Both the position numbers and the translations under genes were made by a program. A stretch of DNA of 51,278 nt, taken from positions 1-51,278 of the forward strand of contig CBFHKO010000013.1 in assembly GCA_965656445.1 (NCBI GenBank), given 5' to 3'. The stretch comes from JAHEJA01 sp965656445. GTDB taxonomy: Bacteria > Pseudomonadota > Alphaproteobacteria > Rhodobacterales > Rhodobacteraceae. This document shows positions 18,099 through 27,154 of this stretch, in pieces (within the stretch, counting starts at the first letter, position 1; every line of letters starts with the position of its first letter). The notes under the pieces were generated by a model. It worked only from the letters and a program-made list of their open reading frames with translations, searched no databases and was not told the DNA's origin.

Positions 18099-18923
18099 TT
18101 AACCCCCAAGCGCCTTGCGCAGCATATTCAGAGCGACCAAAATCAAAAAAACACCAAAGGCCAGTTTTAGCGGTTTGGCATCCATTGAATGTGCCAGTCG
18201 CGCGCCAATAGGAGCAGTAATCAACGTCACTGAAATAATCACGACAAATGCAACTAGGTTGACCGACCCGATGGTCAAAGGGGGTCGATGCGCGGGATCG
18301 ATTGTCACGAAGAGAAACCCTGCAACCGAAGGCACCGCAATCAACACCCCAAACCCAGCAGCCGTTGCAACAGCGCGATGTATCGGCACATTAAAGAGGC
18401 TCATGATCGGCACTCCAAAGCTTCCTCCGCCAATGCCCATAAGAACGGACATAAACCCCAAGACAGGCGACATGAGTGCGCGCAAGATGCCAGTTGGCAT
18501 GGATTGCCCCAATCGCCACGTTGATTTGCCAAAAGTCATGTAGACCCCAACCGTCACCGCCAATATGCCAAATATCGCCTGAAGCGCGCTTGATCGAAGT
18601 TGCGCCGCGATAACCACGCCAATCAGCGCACCAACGGCAATCCCAGGTGCCCAAGTCCGCAAGATCGTCCAATCCACAGCGCCCTTTTTGTGATGGCTCA
18701 TAACCGAGCGCACAGATGTCACAATGATAGTCGCCAAAGACGTCGCAAGACAGATTTGCATCAACTGCGGTCCCTCATAGCCAAGCGTCTGAAAGGCGTA
18801 AAAGAAAGCAGGCACCAAAACAATGCCCCCGCCAACGCCCAATAAGCCAGCTAGCACACCCGCAAAAGCGCCAATGCAGAGCAGCATCGCAATCATCATT
18901 AGCAGAAGTGTTACATCAGGCAT
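18099..18923 (-). CDS. TauE/SafE family permease (DUF81)
   Basis: Integral inner-membrane protein of 274 residues with about eight helices in two repeats. LLGVGGGIVLVPAFFYAF near the start and MGIGGGSFGVPIMSLFN in the second half are the paired glycine-rich family motifs. Members export sulfite, sulfoacetate or other organosulfur anions, or are of unknown role. It is the first of a two-gene leftward unit with the dioxygenase, 61 nt downstream of dusA. Confidence 0.92.
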   Translation of the reverse strand: MPDVTLLLMMIAMLLCIGAFAGVLAGLLGVGGGIVLVPAFFYAFQTLGYEGPQLMQICLATSLATIIVTSVRSVMSHHKKGAVDWTILRTWAPGIAVGALIGVVIAAQLRSSALQAIFGILAVTVGVYMTFGKSTWRLGQSMPTGILRALMSPVLGFMSVLMGIGGGSFGVPIMSLFNVPIHRAVATAAGFGVLIAVPSVAGFLFVTIDPAHRPPLTIGSVNLVAFVVIISVTLITAPIGARLAHSMDAKPLKLAFGVFLILVALNMLRKALGG

Positions 18924-18984
18924 TCCGGTGTCCTTTATTCGATCCCTTAGGCATAGCTATCACAGCCCCTGCCCACGACAAGCT

Positions 18985-19995
18985 CTATTCCACAAGGGCA
19001 AGCTGTTCTTGAACCTTGGCCAAGGCCTCACGCACCAAATCCGGCCCAGCGCGATGGGCGTTTTCGGACAAGGTGCGCCTCCAAAGACGCGCCCCTGGTT
19101 GGCCTGTGAATAGTCCCAGCATATGGCGCGTTACTTGGCTAAGTTTACCACCGTTTGCATAATGGGTTTCAATGTAGGGCATCATCTCTTGGACCACATC
19201 AATGGGATCACGCCGTGACCCTATTCCAAAGATATCGACATCAGCCGAGGCCAAAATCGTATTGGGCGTGTGATAGGCCGCGCGCCCAATCATGACGCCG
19301 TCCAAACCATTGTCCAAAAACGCTTTGGCCGCAGCCAAATCCGTGATGCCGCCGTTCACAGACAGGTGCAATTCAGGAAATTTCTGTTTCATTTTGTAAA
19401 CAAGGTCATAATCCAGTGGTGGAATATCCCGATTTTCCTTGGGGCTTAATCCCTGAAGCCAGGCTTTGCGGGCATGAATTGTGAACCGCTTTACCCCTGC
19501 TGAGGCAACTTTGTCCAAGAACGCGGGCAAAACGAGTTCGGGGTCTTGATCATCCACTCCAATGCGACACTTCACAGTCACATCGACATCAACAGCCGCA
19601 CGCATCGCAGCGCAACAAGCGGCGACATTCTCCGGGTCTCGCATCATCACGGCGCCAAAGGTGCCCGATTGAACCCGATCAGAGGGACAGCCAACATTGA
19701 GGTTTATCTCATCATACCCTGCCTGAGCTCCAATCCCTGCAGCCTCGGCCAATTCCACAGGGTCCGATCCCCCGAGCTGAAGCGCAACGGGATGTTCCTC
19801 GGGCGAATGATCCAACAAATGCAACGCCCCGCCACGCACCAAGGCAGGCGATGTCACCATTTCCGTGTAGAGAAGCGTCTCTTTGGACAACACACGATGA
19901 AAATACCGACAATGCCGATCTGTCCAATCCATCATGGGGGCAACAGATAAACGCGCTGCGCGATCCAAGTTATGGGTTTCAGTCATCCAATTCAT
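18985..19995 (-). CDS. dusA: tRNA-dihydrouridine synthase A
   Basis: FMN- and NADPH-dependent enzyme reducing uridine 20/20a in the tRNA D-loop. SVAPMMDWTDRHCRYF starts the barrel. NLNVGCPSDRVQSGTFGAVMM carries the catalytic cysteine, and RFTIHARKAWLQGLSPKENR is diagnostic for DusA over DusB and DusC. SVNGGI and GVMIGRAAY bind FMN phosphate. The start is ambiguous: ATG at 19995 is used here, ATG 19986 is three residues in, and a TTG at 20043 would add 16 residues. None has a strong RBS. The gene upstream on the same strand ends close by. Confidence 0.95.
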   Translation of the reverse strand: MNWMTETHNLDRAARLSVAPMMDWTDRHCRYFHRVLSKETLLYTEMVTSPALVRGGALHLLDHSPEEHPVALQLGGSDPVELAEAAGIGAQAGYDEINLNVGCPSDRVQSGTFGAVMMRDPENVAACCAAMRAAVDVDVTVKCRIGVDDQDPELVLPAFLDKVASAGVKRFTIHARKAWLQGLSPKENRDIPPLDYDLVYKMKQKFPELHLSVNGGITDLAAAKAFLDNGLDGVMIGRAAYHTPNTILASADVDIFGIGSRRDPIDVVQEMMPYIETHYANGGKLSQVTRHMLGLFTGQPGARLWRRTLSENAHRAGPDLVREALAKVQEQLALVE

Positions 19996-20062
19996 CCAAG
20001 GCCACTGTTCGATTGGACTCTGCTCTAGCACAGCCAATCCCAAGAGGGGAGCCCCTATTGGA

Positions 20063-21856
20063 TCATTGGCGATCTATGTCGAGTTGGGTGACTGTATATG
20101 TGCTTGAACATTCTGCCACATCTTCGGCGCCCAGACGTTCGATCACAGAGGCGCCCGTTTGAAGGAGGCTGTTGCTCTGGTTCTTGGTGAGATTACAGCC
20201 TTGGACCACCAACGGGCCTGATCCGCGATGATCATCACTGATTGTGATGTTTTCAAGCGGCAGGCTCCCAGTGTTGGTTATTGTGTAAACGTAGGTCACA
20301 CCCTCCCCGACCGAAACGCTGACCCCCTCTGGAATAATCGTTCCATTCGCATAATAAGCCTCTTTGACGACAGAAACATCCACTTCAGGGTCCAACTCTG
20401 TTATAACAGTTGGACGGGTTTCTGTACCTGACGGGAGGTTTGATCCAATCGCAATTGCTTGTCCCCCTACCAAGTCGTTTTTGACCACGCCCGTTATGGT
20501 GAAAGAATTCTCTATGTCGCCTCCGTCGATAAAATTATCTTGGCTAAGCTGATAGCTTGCCTGATAGGTCCATATTTCCCCTGGTGAAAATTCGCCTTTA
20601 CTCCCTGTATCTGTGGCGTCAACGAGGGTTACATCCGATGTAAAGGCCAAGGCTGCTCCACTTTGGGACAAGATATCAACAGGGGTATCAGGGATCACGG
20701 TTTGCGTGCCGGCGTTCTCAACAGTGATCTGGTAGGTTAAAAGGTCCAAATCAGAGGTGAGATCAATGTTGACAGATTTGTTCACCACGAATTTCGCAGG
20801 ATATTCCCCAAATCCCCACCACGCCATGTATTCTGGTGACTCGTGATCGCGGTTCGTTCCTGAATGACCATATTCATCCACGGCAACGTCAATCTCGTTT
20901 CCTGTGAACGGATCTGCGCCATAAAGAATCCCAAAGGCCCCATTGTTTCCTCTTTGCCCCTGTTGGGTGACAGCTGCGGCTTGTAGGGCTTGGACGACAT
21001 TGGCATCCGATGGATCGATGGTGTCGCTATAGGGCGGAGAATTATAGACGCCTTGGACGACGCGGTTAGAAATACCGCCTGCTTTAAAAATTGGAACACC
21101 ATCGGCGGGGCGAACGAAAGTGGATACACCTGTTTGAAAGGCAATGTAGCCGACGGTTTCAGCACCGACAGTATAGGTTCCTTTCCCTGTATGACGCCCC
21201 AATAGGAAAGTTCGGCTACCATTGTCGAATGGGGGAAACCTCGTATCCGTGTCACGGCTCACGACCTCAGCCTGACCCCGTTCGTAATATCGACTGTCAT
21301 CCGTCAAAATCTGCGCGAGCACGCCAACTTCGCCCTGTAAAGCAGGGTCCAAGGTCACTGTTTTCCCCCGACTGACGACCCACTTATTTCTGTACATTGT
21401 TGACGACGTGCTCACCGAGCCTGCCTGATAATAGGTGCCGTCTCGCAATTGGTTAACGCCCGTTTTGGCAACGATGCAATAGGCAATCCCACTTACAGCC
21501 GAACTGTTTGATTTAAAAAGCCGCTGTGTGCGAACGGAAAATCCCGTTGTCGAAACGTTATTCACGCGCACAATAGGCGCTTGTTTGGCACCACTGCTTT
21601 GACCGCTGCAGACGACAATTGGAGGGGTTGCATAGGTTTGCTGAAGCGACACCGTTGGGTTGTTGACGTAATCATTTAAGACTGTTCCAAGGGTAATTGT
21701 TTCCAAGACCCCCTCTTCTACCAATAGCCTATCGCGCACAGCAGCTTGAGCTACCAATACCGAGGGTATCCCCCCAATCACTACCGAAACTAAGAAACCA
21801 AAAACACTACAACGGGTAGAATGACTTGCGAAACGCAAGGCCATGCAACACATCAT
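20063..21856 (-). pseudogene. Secreted DUF11/DUF7507-type repeat protein, probably 3'-truncated
   Basis: Reading frame of 597 residues with a signal peptide (hydrophobic core about 17-37, cleavage near AQA). The N-terminal 220 residues have a receptor/lectin-like beta pattern (QQTYATPPIVVCSG, VRVNNVSTTGFSVRTQR). Two DUF11-like beta-sandwich repeats follow (VNKSVNIDLTSDLDLLTYQITVENAGTQTV and SVVKEAYYANGTI to ITNTGSLPLENITISDDH). The frame stops within the last repeat at TYTVTQLDIDRQ, where the family normally continues into a final strand resembling VTNTAT and often into more repeats. No anchor or secretion signal remains at the C-terminus, and dusA follows almost at once. I read it as the remnant of a larger surface protein. 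It may still be translated: AGGA precedes the ATG. Confidence 0.6.
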
Positions 21857-22110
21857 ATTTTACGTCCTATTGTCCCAGACAAGCTCTAAAAGACCCCGCC
21901 GAGAGACAGATACTCTGACGCGTAGCAACCAAACTGATTTGATTAACTTACCGCATCTCCCCAATATGGAGAGGCTAACAACAGCTTAACTCAAAGTCAA
22001 AATATTTAAAAACAACACGGCCTTGGGGAAAGCGTATCAATTAAATTAACTAGCTGACAATTTGTACGTTCTGCTCTATCACGTCGCGAAGAGATATAGG
22101 ACAAAGCATT
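21857..22110. other. AT-rich divergent intergenic region
   Basis: Spacer of 254 nt between the leftward repeat-protein gene and the rightward polysaccharide operon. It is notably A+T rich around 22000-22050. A small TCTCC-N7-GGAGA dyad spans about 21956-21972. The operon promoter candidate is listed separately. Confidence 0.55.
22054..22082 (+). promoter_or_regulatory. Candidate promoter of the epimerase-kds operon
   Basis: CTGACA at 22054-22059, a 17-nt spacer and TATCAC at 22077-22082. It is 28 nt ahead of the start codon at 22111, leaving a short leader that contains AGGAC. Confidence 0.4.
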
Positions 22111-23121
22111 ATGCATGTATTTATCACAGGTGCCGCCAGATTTATCGGTGCAAACTGCGCACAACACTTGCTGGATCAAGGACATCAGGTCACTGGCATC
22201 GACAACATGAACGACTACTATGACGTCTCCTTAAAAGAGGCCCGACTTGCGCGATTAACTGCGGGGGATGGGTTTTCCTTTATTGAAGGGTCGATTGAAA
22301 CCGAAGGATTGCTGATTGACCTTTTTGCTGAGCAAAAATTCGACGCAGTCATCCATTTGGCCGCCCAAGCAGGTGTGCGCTATTCCATTGAATCACCACG
22401 CACCTATTTGCAAAGCAATATAAACGGCACCTTTGAATTGTTAGAAGCCGCCCGCGCAACGCCTCCGAAACATATGCTCTTGGCCTCAACTTCCAGTGCA
22501 TATGGGGCGAATACAGATATGCCCTATCAAGAAACGCAAAAAGCCGATCATCAGATGTCGTTTTATGCCGCGACGAAAAAAGCCACGGAAAGCATGGCGC
22601 ATTCTTATGCGCATCTCTACAATCTGCCGATCACAATGTTCCGTTTCTTTACCGTTTATGGCCCATGGGGACGCCCTGATATGGCCCCGTTTTTGTTCAC
22701 CGATGCCATCGTCAATGATCGCCCAATAAAAGTGTTCAATCACGGCAACATGCGTCGTGATTTCACCTATGTTGATGACCTTGCGCGCGCTTTGATCATG
22801 TTGATAGATACGCCACCAACAGACACGCCTGTTAACGAGGCCTCCGATAGCTTGTCCCCCGTTGCTCCGTTTCGCGTTCTCAACATCGGGAATAACGATC
22901 CAGTTGAATTGGGGGACTTCATCAAAGCGATTGAAACGTCCTTGGGGAAAGAAGCGAGTAAGAATTTCATGGATATGCAGCCAGGTGACGTGCCAGCGAC
23001 TTGGGCGGAAACGTCCTTGTTGCAGGCCTTAACGGGGTACGTCCCGAAAACAGACATCCAAACAGGCGTTCAAGCTTTTGTAGACTGGTACCAAAGCTAT
23101 TACGGGACCAAAGGAACCTAA
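22111..23121 (+). CDS. UDP-glucuronate 4-epimerase-like NAD-dependent SDR
   Basis: Extended short-chain dehydrogenase of 336 residues. Related enzymes (CapI/GAE group) interconvert UDP-glucuronate and UDP-galacturonate for capsule or LPS. The catalytic Tyr/Lys are in SFYAATKKATE, and the upstream Ser is in LASTSSAYG. VIHLAAQAGVRYSIESPRTY and FFTVYGPWGRPDMAPFLF are typical of this group. The oddity is the cofactor loop: it reads GAARFIG where the family has GxxGFIG, an Arg (AGA) in place of the second Gly. It is the first gene of a coupled operon with kdsD, kdsB and kdsA (next start is adjacent to this stop). Family call is firm, exact substrate inferred. Confidence 0.85.
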   Translation: MHVFITGAARFIGANCAQHLLDQGHQVTGIDNMNDYYDVSLKEARLARLTAGDGFSFIEGSIETEGLLIDLFAEQKFDAVIHLAAQAGVRYSIESPRTYLQSNINGTFELLEAARATPPKHMLLASTSSAYGANTDMPYQETQKADHQMSFYAATKKATESMAHSYAHLYNLPITMFRFFTVYGPWGRPDMAPFLFTDAIVNDRPIKVFNHGNMRRDFTYVDDLARALIMLIDTPPTDTPVNEASDSLSPVAPFRVLNIGNNDPVELGDFIKAIETSLGKEASKNFMDMQPGDVPATWAETSLLQALTGYVPKTDIQTGVQAFVDWYQSYYGTKGT

Positions 23122-24084
23122 ATGACATCCTCCACAGACAACATACTTGAGAATGCAAAACGCGTTCTAACAATCGAAGCCGATGCTTTGATGGCGCTCG
23201 CCGATCAGCTTCCTCAAGATTTTCAAGCCGCCGTAGAAGCCGTGCTCACCTGCAAAGGGCGGGTGATCGTTTCTGGCATTGGCAAATCGGGGCATATCGG
23301 TCGCAAGATATCGGCCACTTTGGCCAGCACAGGAACACCATCGCATTTTGTCCATGCCGCAGAAGCCAGCCACGGCGATTTGGGCATGATCTCGTCCGAT
23401 GACATGTGCCTCTTGATATCAAACTCTGGTGAAACCTCCGAGCTCCGCGATATCGTGGCCCATACACGACGCTTTGCAATTCCGATGATGGCGATATCCT
23501 CCAAGCTCGACAGCACGCTTATGAAGGCTGCTGATTATCAGCTTATCCTCCCCCAAGCTCCTGAAGCCTGTTCGATTGGGATGGCCCCGACAACATCAAC
23601 AACGCTGGCTTTGGCCTTGGGCGATGCATTGGCGGTTGCATTGATGGAGCGACGCGATTTTCGACCCGAAAACTTTCGCGTCTTTCATCCCGGTGGAAAA
23701 CTTGGTGCTCAAATGGCGACCGTTGGGGATTTGATGCATTCGGGCGATGACCTGCCTTTGGTTGAGGCAAGCACACCGATGCAAGAGGCTTTGATCACAA
23801 TGTCGGCCAAAGGATTTGGTGTAGCCGCCGTTGTTAAAGAGGACGCCTTGTTCGGGGTTATATCTGATGGTGACTTAAGGCGTCATATGCATCACTTAAT
23901 GGATCAAACCGCAGGTGGCATTGCCAGCCAAAATCCCATCACTGTCCAAGCCTATCAATTCGCAGCAGAAGCCTTGGCCATTATGAACGACAAGAAAATC
24001 GGCGTTCTTCTCGCAGTTGATGCCAACCATTCCCCCATTGGTATTTTGCACATCCATGATCTCTTACGCGCAGGTGTCGCATGA
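23122..24084 (+). CDS. kdsD: D-arabinose 5-phosphate isomerase (KpsF/GutQ/KdsD)
   Basis: Converts ribulose 5-phosphate to arabinose 5-phosphate, the first committed step to KDO. The 320 residues hold an N-terminal SIS domain (GRVIVSGIGKSGHIGRKISATLASTGTPSHFVHAAE in outline, with SNSGETSELRD) and two C-terminal CBS domains (from about residue 205, ending VDANHSPIGILHIHDLLRAG). The ATG abuts the epimerase stop (TAAATG), and the stop overlaps kdsB by 4 nt. Whether it serves core LPS or a capsule cannot be told. Confidence 0.95.
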   Translation: MTSSTDNILENAKRVLTIEADALMALADQLPQDFQAAVEAVLTCKGRVIVSGIGKSGHIGRKISATLASTGTPSHFVHAAEASHGDLGMISSDDMCLLISNSGETSELRDIVAHTRRFAIPMMAISSKLDSTLMKAADYQLILPQAPEACSIGMAPTTSTTLALALGDALAVALMERRDFRPENFRVFHPGGKLGAQMATVGDLMHSGDDLPLVEASTPMQEALITMSAKGFGVAAVVKEDALFGVISDGDLRRHMHHLMDQTAGGIASQNPITVQAYQFAAEALAIMNDKKIGVLLAVDANHSPIGILHIHDLLRAGVA

Positions 24085-24875
24085 AAACAATCATTCTTAT
24101 ACCCGCCCGATATGCCTCAACCCGCTACCCGGGAAAACCTTTGGCCGAACTCACACTCCCTGACGGCACCCGTAAAAGCCTCATCCAAATGAGCTATGAG
24201 GCAGCTTGTCGTGTGACAGAGGTTGATCACGTTTATGTTGTAACCGATGATGATCGGATCAAAGCCGCGGCAGAAAGCTTTGGCGCCGATGTGATCATGA
24301 CCTCTGAGGCTTGCGAAAACGGAACGGCGCGCTGTGCTGAGGCGGTCAAGAATGCCAACTTAGACGCCGACCTCTATGTCAACCTTCAAGGGGACGCCCC
24401 CCTAACACCGCATTGGTTTGTCGAAGACCTCATGACAGCTATGCGCACGGAACAAGTAGCAGGAATGGCCACGCCAGTTTTACGATTGGATCGCCTCACA
24501 CATGGGCACTTCGTTGAGGATCGCAAAAACGATCGCGTAGGCGGCACAACAGCTGTGTTTGATAAGAACATGCATGCGCTCTATTTCTCGAAAGAGGTCG
24601 TCCCCTTTGTGGACATGAACAAATTGCCCGAGGACGCCCCTATTCCCGTGTTCCACCATGTGGGTGTCTATGCCTATACGCCCCAAGCGCTTGCCGCCTA
24701 TGGGACTTGGTCAGAGGGACCACTTGAATCCCTTGAGGGATTAGAGCAACTTAGGTTCTTAGAAAACGGTCACAAAATCAAATGCGTCGAAGTCGACGGA
24801 AAAGGCCGCGTCTTTTGGGAGCTCAACAACCCAGAAGATGTTGCCCGCATTGAATCAGTATTGGACACCCTATGA
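24081..24875 (+). CDS. kdsB: 3-deoxy-manno-octulosonate cytidylyltransferase
   Basis: Activates KDO with CTP to CMP-KDO. The protein has 264 residues with the nucleotide-binding PARYASTRYPGKPL near the N-terminus, NLQGDAPL for the metal/CTP site, and HVGVYAYTPQAL plus SLEGLEQLRFLENGHKIKCVEVD near the C-terminus. It overlaps kdsD and kdsA by ATGA-type junctions, implying tight coupling. Confidence 0.95.
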   Translation: MKTIILIPARYASTRYPGKPLAELTLPDGTRKSLIQMSYEAACRVTEVDHVYVVTDDDRIKAAAESFGADVIMTSEACENGTARCAEAVKNANLDADLYVNLQGDAPLTPHWFVEDLMTAMRTEQVAGMATPVLRLDRLTHGHFVEDRKNDRVGGTTAVFDKNMHALYFSKEVVPFVDMNKLPEDAPIPVFHHVGVYAYTPQALAAYGTWSEGPLESLEGLEQLRFLENGHKIKCVEVDGKGRVFWELNNPEDVARIESVLDTL

Positions 24876-25702
24876 TTACGACAAAAACAGTCACAATTGG
24901 ATCAATCCCCTTTGGTGGCGCAAACCCGATTTCCCTGATCCTTGGTCCCTGCCAACTCGAAAACCGCGATCATTCTATGATGATGGCCGAACATATTGCC
25001 AAGGCCTGTGCTCAGAGCGAGACACAGTTCATCTTTAAGGCCAGCTACGACAAGGCAAACCGCTCCTCCCTGAGTGCCCAGCGCGGCATTGGAATGGACG
25101 AAGGCCTGCGTATTTTGGATGATGTGCGCCGCGAATTTGGCTGTCCTATTCTCACAGATGTGCATGAAACAACCCATTGCGCGGCAGCCGGTGAAGTTGT
25201 TGACGTCATCCAAATTCCTGCGTTCCTATGCCGTCAAACTGACCTTTTGTTGGCCGCCGGAAAAACAGGCAAAGCCATCAACATCAAAAAAGGGCAATTC
25301 TTGGCCCCTTGGGATATGGGAAATGTCGCAAACAAAGTGGCGAGCACAGGGAATAACAATATCATGCTGTGTGAACGTGGCACATCCTTTGGCTACAACA
25401 CGCTTGTGTCTGATTTCCGTGGTCTGCCGACAATGGCGGAAACGGGATATCCTGTGATCTTTGACGCCACGCATTCTGTTCAACAACCAGGCGGGAATGG
25501 CACCAGCACAGGCGGACAGCGTGAATTCGTCCCTGTCCTTGCGCGCGCGGCCTGTGCCGTTGGGGTTGCGGGTCTCTTCATCGAAACCCACCAAGACCCC
25601 GACACAGCACCAAGCGATGGGCCAAATATGGTTCCTGTGCATGAATTGGGCGATCTGATCAAAACACTTCGTGAATTTGATGCCCTTGCCAAAGGTCTGT
25701 AA
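24872..25702 (+). CDS. kdsA: 3-deoxy-8-phosphooctulonate synthase
   Basis: Condenses phosphoenolpyruvate with arabinose 5-phosphate. The 276-residue TIM barrel opens with LGPCQLENRDHSMMMAEHI. FKASYDKANRSS binds PEP, and FDATHSVQQPGG with GVAGLFIETHQDPDTAPSDGPN closes the barrel. Last gene of the operon, followed within 25 nt by a terminator. The KDO-8-phosphate phosphatase gene kdsC is not in the cluster. Confidence 0.97.
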   Translation: MITTKTVTIGSIPFGGANPISLILGPCQLENRDHSMMMAEHIAKACAQSETQFIFKASYDKANRSSLSAQRGIGMDEGLRILDDVRREFGCPILTDVHETTHCAAAGEVVDVIQIPAFLCRQTDLLLAAGKTGKAINIKKGQFLAPWDMGNVANKVASTGNNNIMLCERGTSFGYNTLVSDFRGLPTMAETGYPVIFDATHSVQQPGGNGTSTGGQREFVPVLARAACAVGVAGLFIETHQDPDTAPSDGPNMVPVHELGDLIKTLREFDALAKGL

Positions 25703-25724
25703 GGCCGAATAGGGATAGCTTATT

Positions 25725-25750
25725 AAAGGGCGCAACAGGGCGCCCTTTTT
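25725..25750 (+). terminator. Rho-independent terminator after kdsA
   Basis: AAGGGCGC, 6-nt loop, GCGCCCTT, followed by three further T. The last T abuts the convergent dctM-type stop. An A-run on the other side may make it partly bidirectional. Confidence 0.88.
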
Positions 25751-27151
25751 CTATACAAGCGACGGTAACCACAAAACAATTTGGGGAAAGGCCACAAGCA
25801 AGGCAATTGTCACTGCATCCGCGATAAAGAACGGGGTTACGCCGCGAAAGACATCTTGAACGCTGATGTCATCATGAACCCCGGCGACAACAAAACAGTT
25901 CAATCCAATGGGCGGGGTAATTAAACAGAACTCCGCCATCTTAACGACCAAAATCCCGAACCATATGGCACACATTGTCCCATTCATCCCAAAGGCGCTA
26001 TCAGCGGCTGTGATGTATTCCCCACCGTTCAGCGCCATCACCGCAGGATAGACCACTGGAAGCGTGAGCAAGAGCATCCCAATCGCATCCATAAACATCC
26101 CCAAGACAGCATAGGCCAGTAGGATCATCAATAGCGTAATCATAGGCGATTGCTCTAATCCCGCGATATAATCCGCAAAAGCCGAGGGGAGCTGTGCAAA
26201 CCCCAAGAAACGTACATAGATCAACACCCCCCAAATAATGGCAAAGATCATTGCGCTAAGTTTCGCTGTTTCCATCAAAGCCGTGCGCAGTTGCGCCCAT
26301 TTCATGCCCTTGGCAAGCGCATAGATCAACACAACAGCGGCGCCTAATGCGCCCCCTTCGGTTGGCGTACCAAAGGCTTTGTCACCAAAGGGGTTATAGA
26401 TGAAAAAGATAATGATAAAGACCACGAAAAAGATCGGCAACGCAGGTGGCAAGGCCTTGAACCGTTGGGCCCAAGTGTATCCTGTCACAGGCGGGCCGAA
26501 ATTTTTGATACTAAGCGCGAGCCCAACAATCAAAGCCCCGTAAATAAGCGCGGAAAAGGCCCCCGGAATAAATCCAGCCAATAGCAGCATACCAACGTTT
26601 TGTTCCACGATAATGGCATAGATCACCAAAATTGCAGAGGGCGGAATGAGCGAAGCCAATGTCCCCCCTGCGGCGACCACACCTGCGGCAAAGCGTTTGT
26701 CGTATCCCAACTTTAACATTTCAGGAATGGAAATACGCGCAAAGACTGCCGCCGTGGCGACAGATGCCCCAGAGACTGCCGCAAAGCCAGCCGTGGCAAA
26801 AATAGTCGATACCGCCATTCCCCCTGGCAGCCATCCAACCCACCGTTTTGCCGCCTCAAATAGGGCCTTGGTGAGGCCCGCATAATAGGCCAAATATCCA
26901 ATTAGGATGAAGGTCGGAATAAGAGACAAGGCCTCTGTAGACACTTTGGAATGGGGCACCTGCCCTGCGGTTTTCATGGCCACACTAAAGGCCCACGAGA
27001 AATCTTCTGGGTCATAGCCTTTCTTGGCCCAAAAAATCCAAATCAAGCCCAAAAACCCAGCCAATGCCGCGGCAAAGGCCACACGCATTCCTAAAATCAC
27101 AAACAGGAGCAAGACACCTGAAACGGCGATGCCAATATCAATCGGTTCCAT
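25751..27151 (-). CDS. dctM: TRAP transporter large permease (DctM family)
   Basis: Inner-membrane channel subunit (466 residues, about 12-13 helices) of a sodium-driven tripartite transporter for organic acids or related compounds. GASVATAAVFARISIPEMLKLGYDKRFAAGVVAAGGTLASLIPPS is the DctM signature region in the first half, and VKMAEFCLITPPIGLNCFVV the symmetric one near the C-terminus. Start is 3 nt after the dctQ stop, so the genes are coupled. The symbol denotes the family, not C4-dicarboxylate specificity. Confidence 0.95.
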   Translation of the reverse strand: MEPIDIGIAVSGVLLLFVILGMRVAFAAALAGFLGLIWIFWAKKGYDPEDFSWAFSVAMKTAGQVPHSKVSTEALSLIPTFILIGYLAYYAGLTKALFEAAKRWVGWLPGGMAVSTIFATAGFAAVSGASVATAAVFARISIPEMLKLGYDKRFAAGVVAAGGTLASLIPPSAILVIYAIIVEQNVGMLLLAGFIPGAFSALIYGALIVGLALSIKNFGPPVTGYTWAQRFKALPPALPIFFVVFIIIFFIYNPFGDKAFGTPTEGGALGAAVVLIYALAKGMKWAQLRTALMETAKLSAMIFAIIWGVLIYVRFLGFAQLPSAFADYIAGLEQSPMITLLMILLAYAVLGMFMDAIGMLLLTLPVVYPAVMALNGGEYITAADSAFGMNGTMCAIWFGILVVKMAEFCLITPPIGLNCFVVAGVHDDISVQDVFRGVTPFFIADAVTIALLVAFPQIVLWLPSLV

Positions 27152-27154
27152 GTG

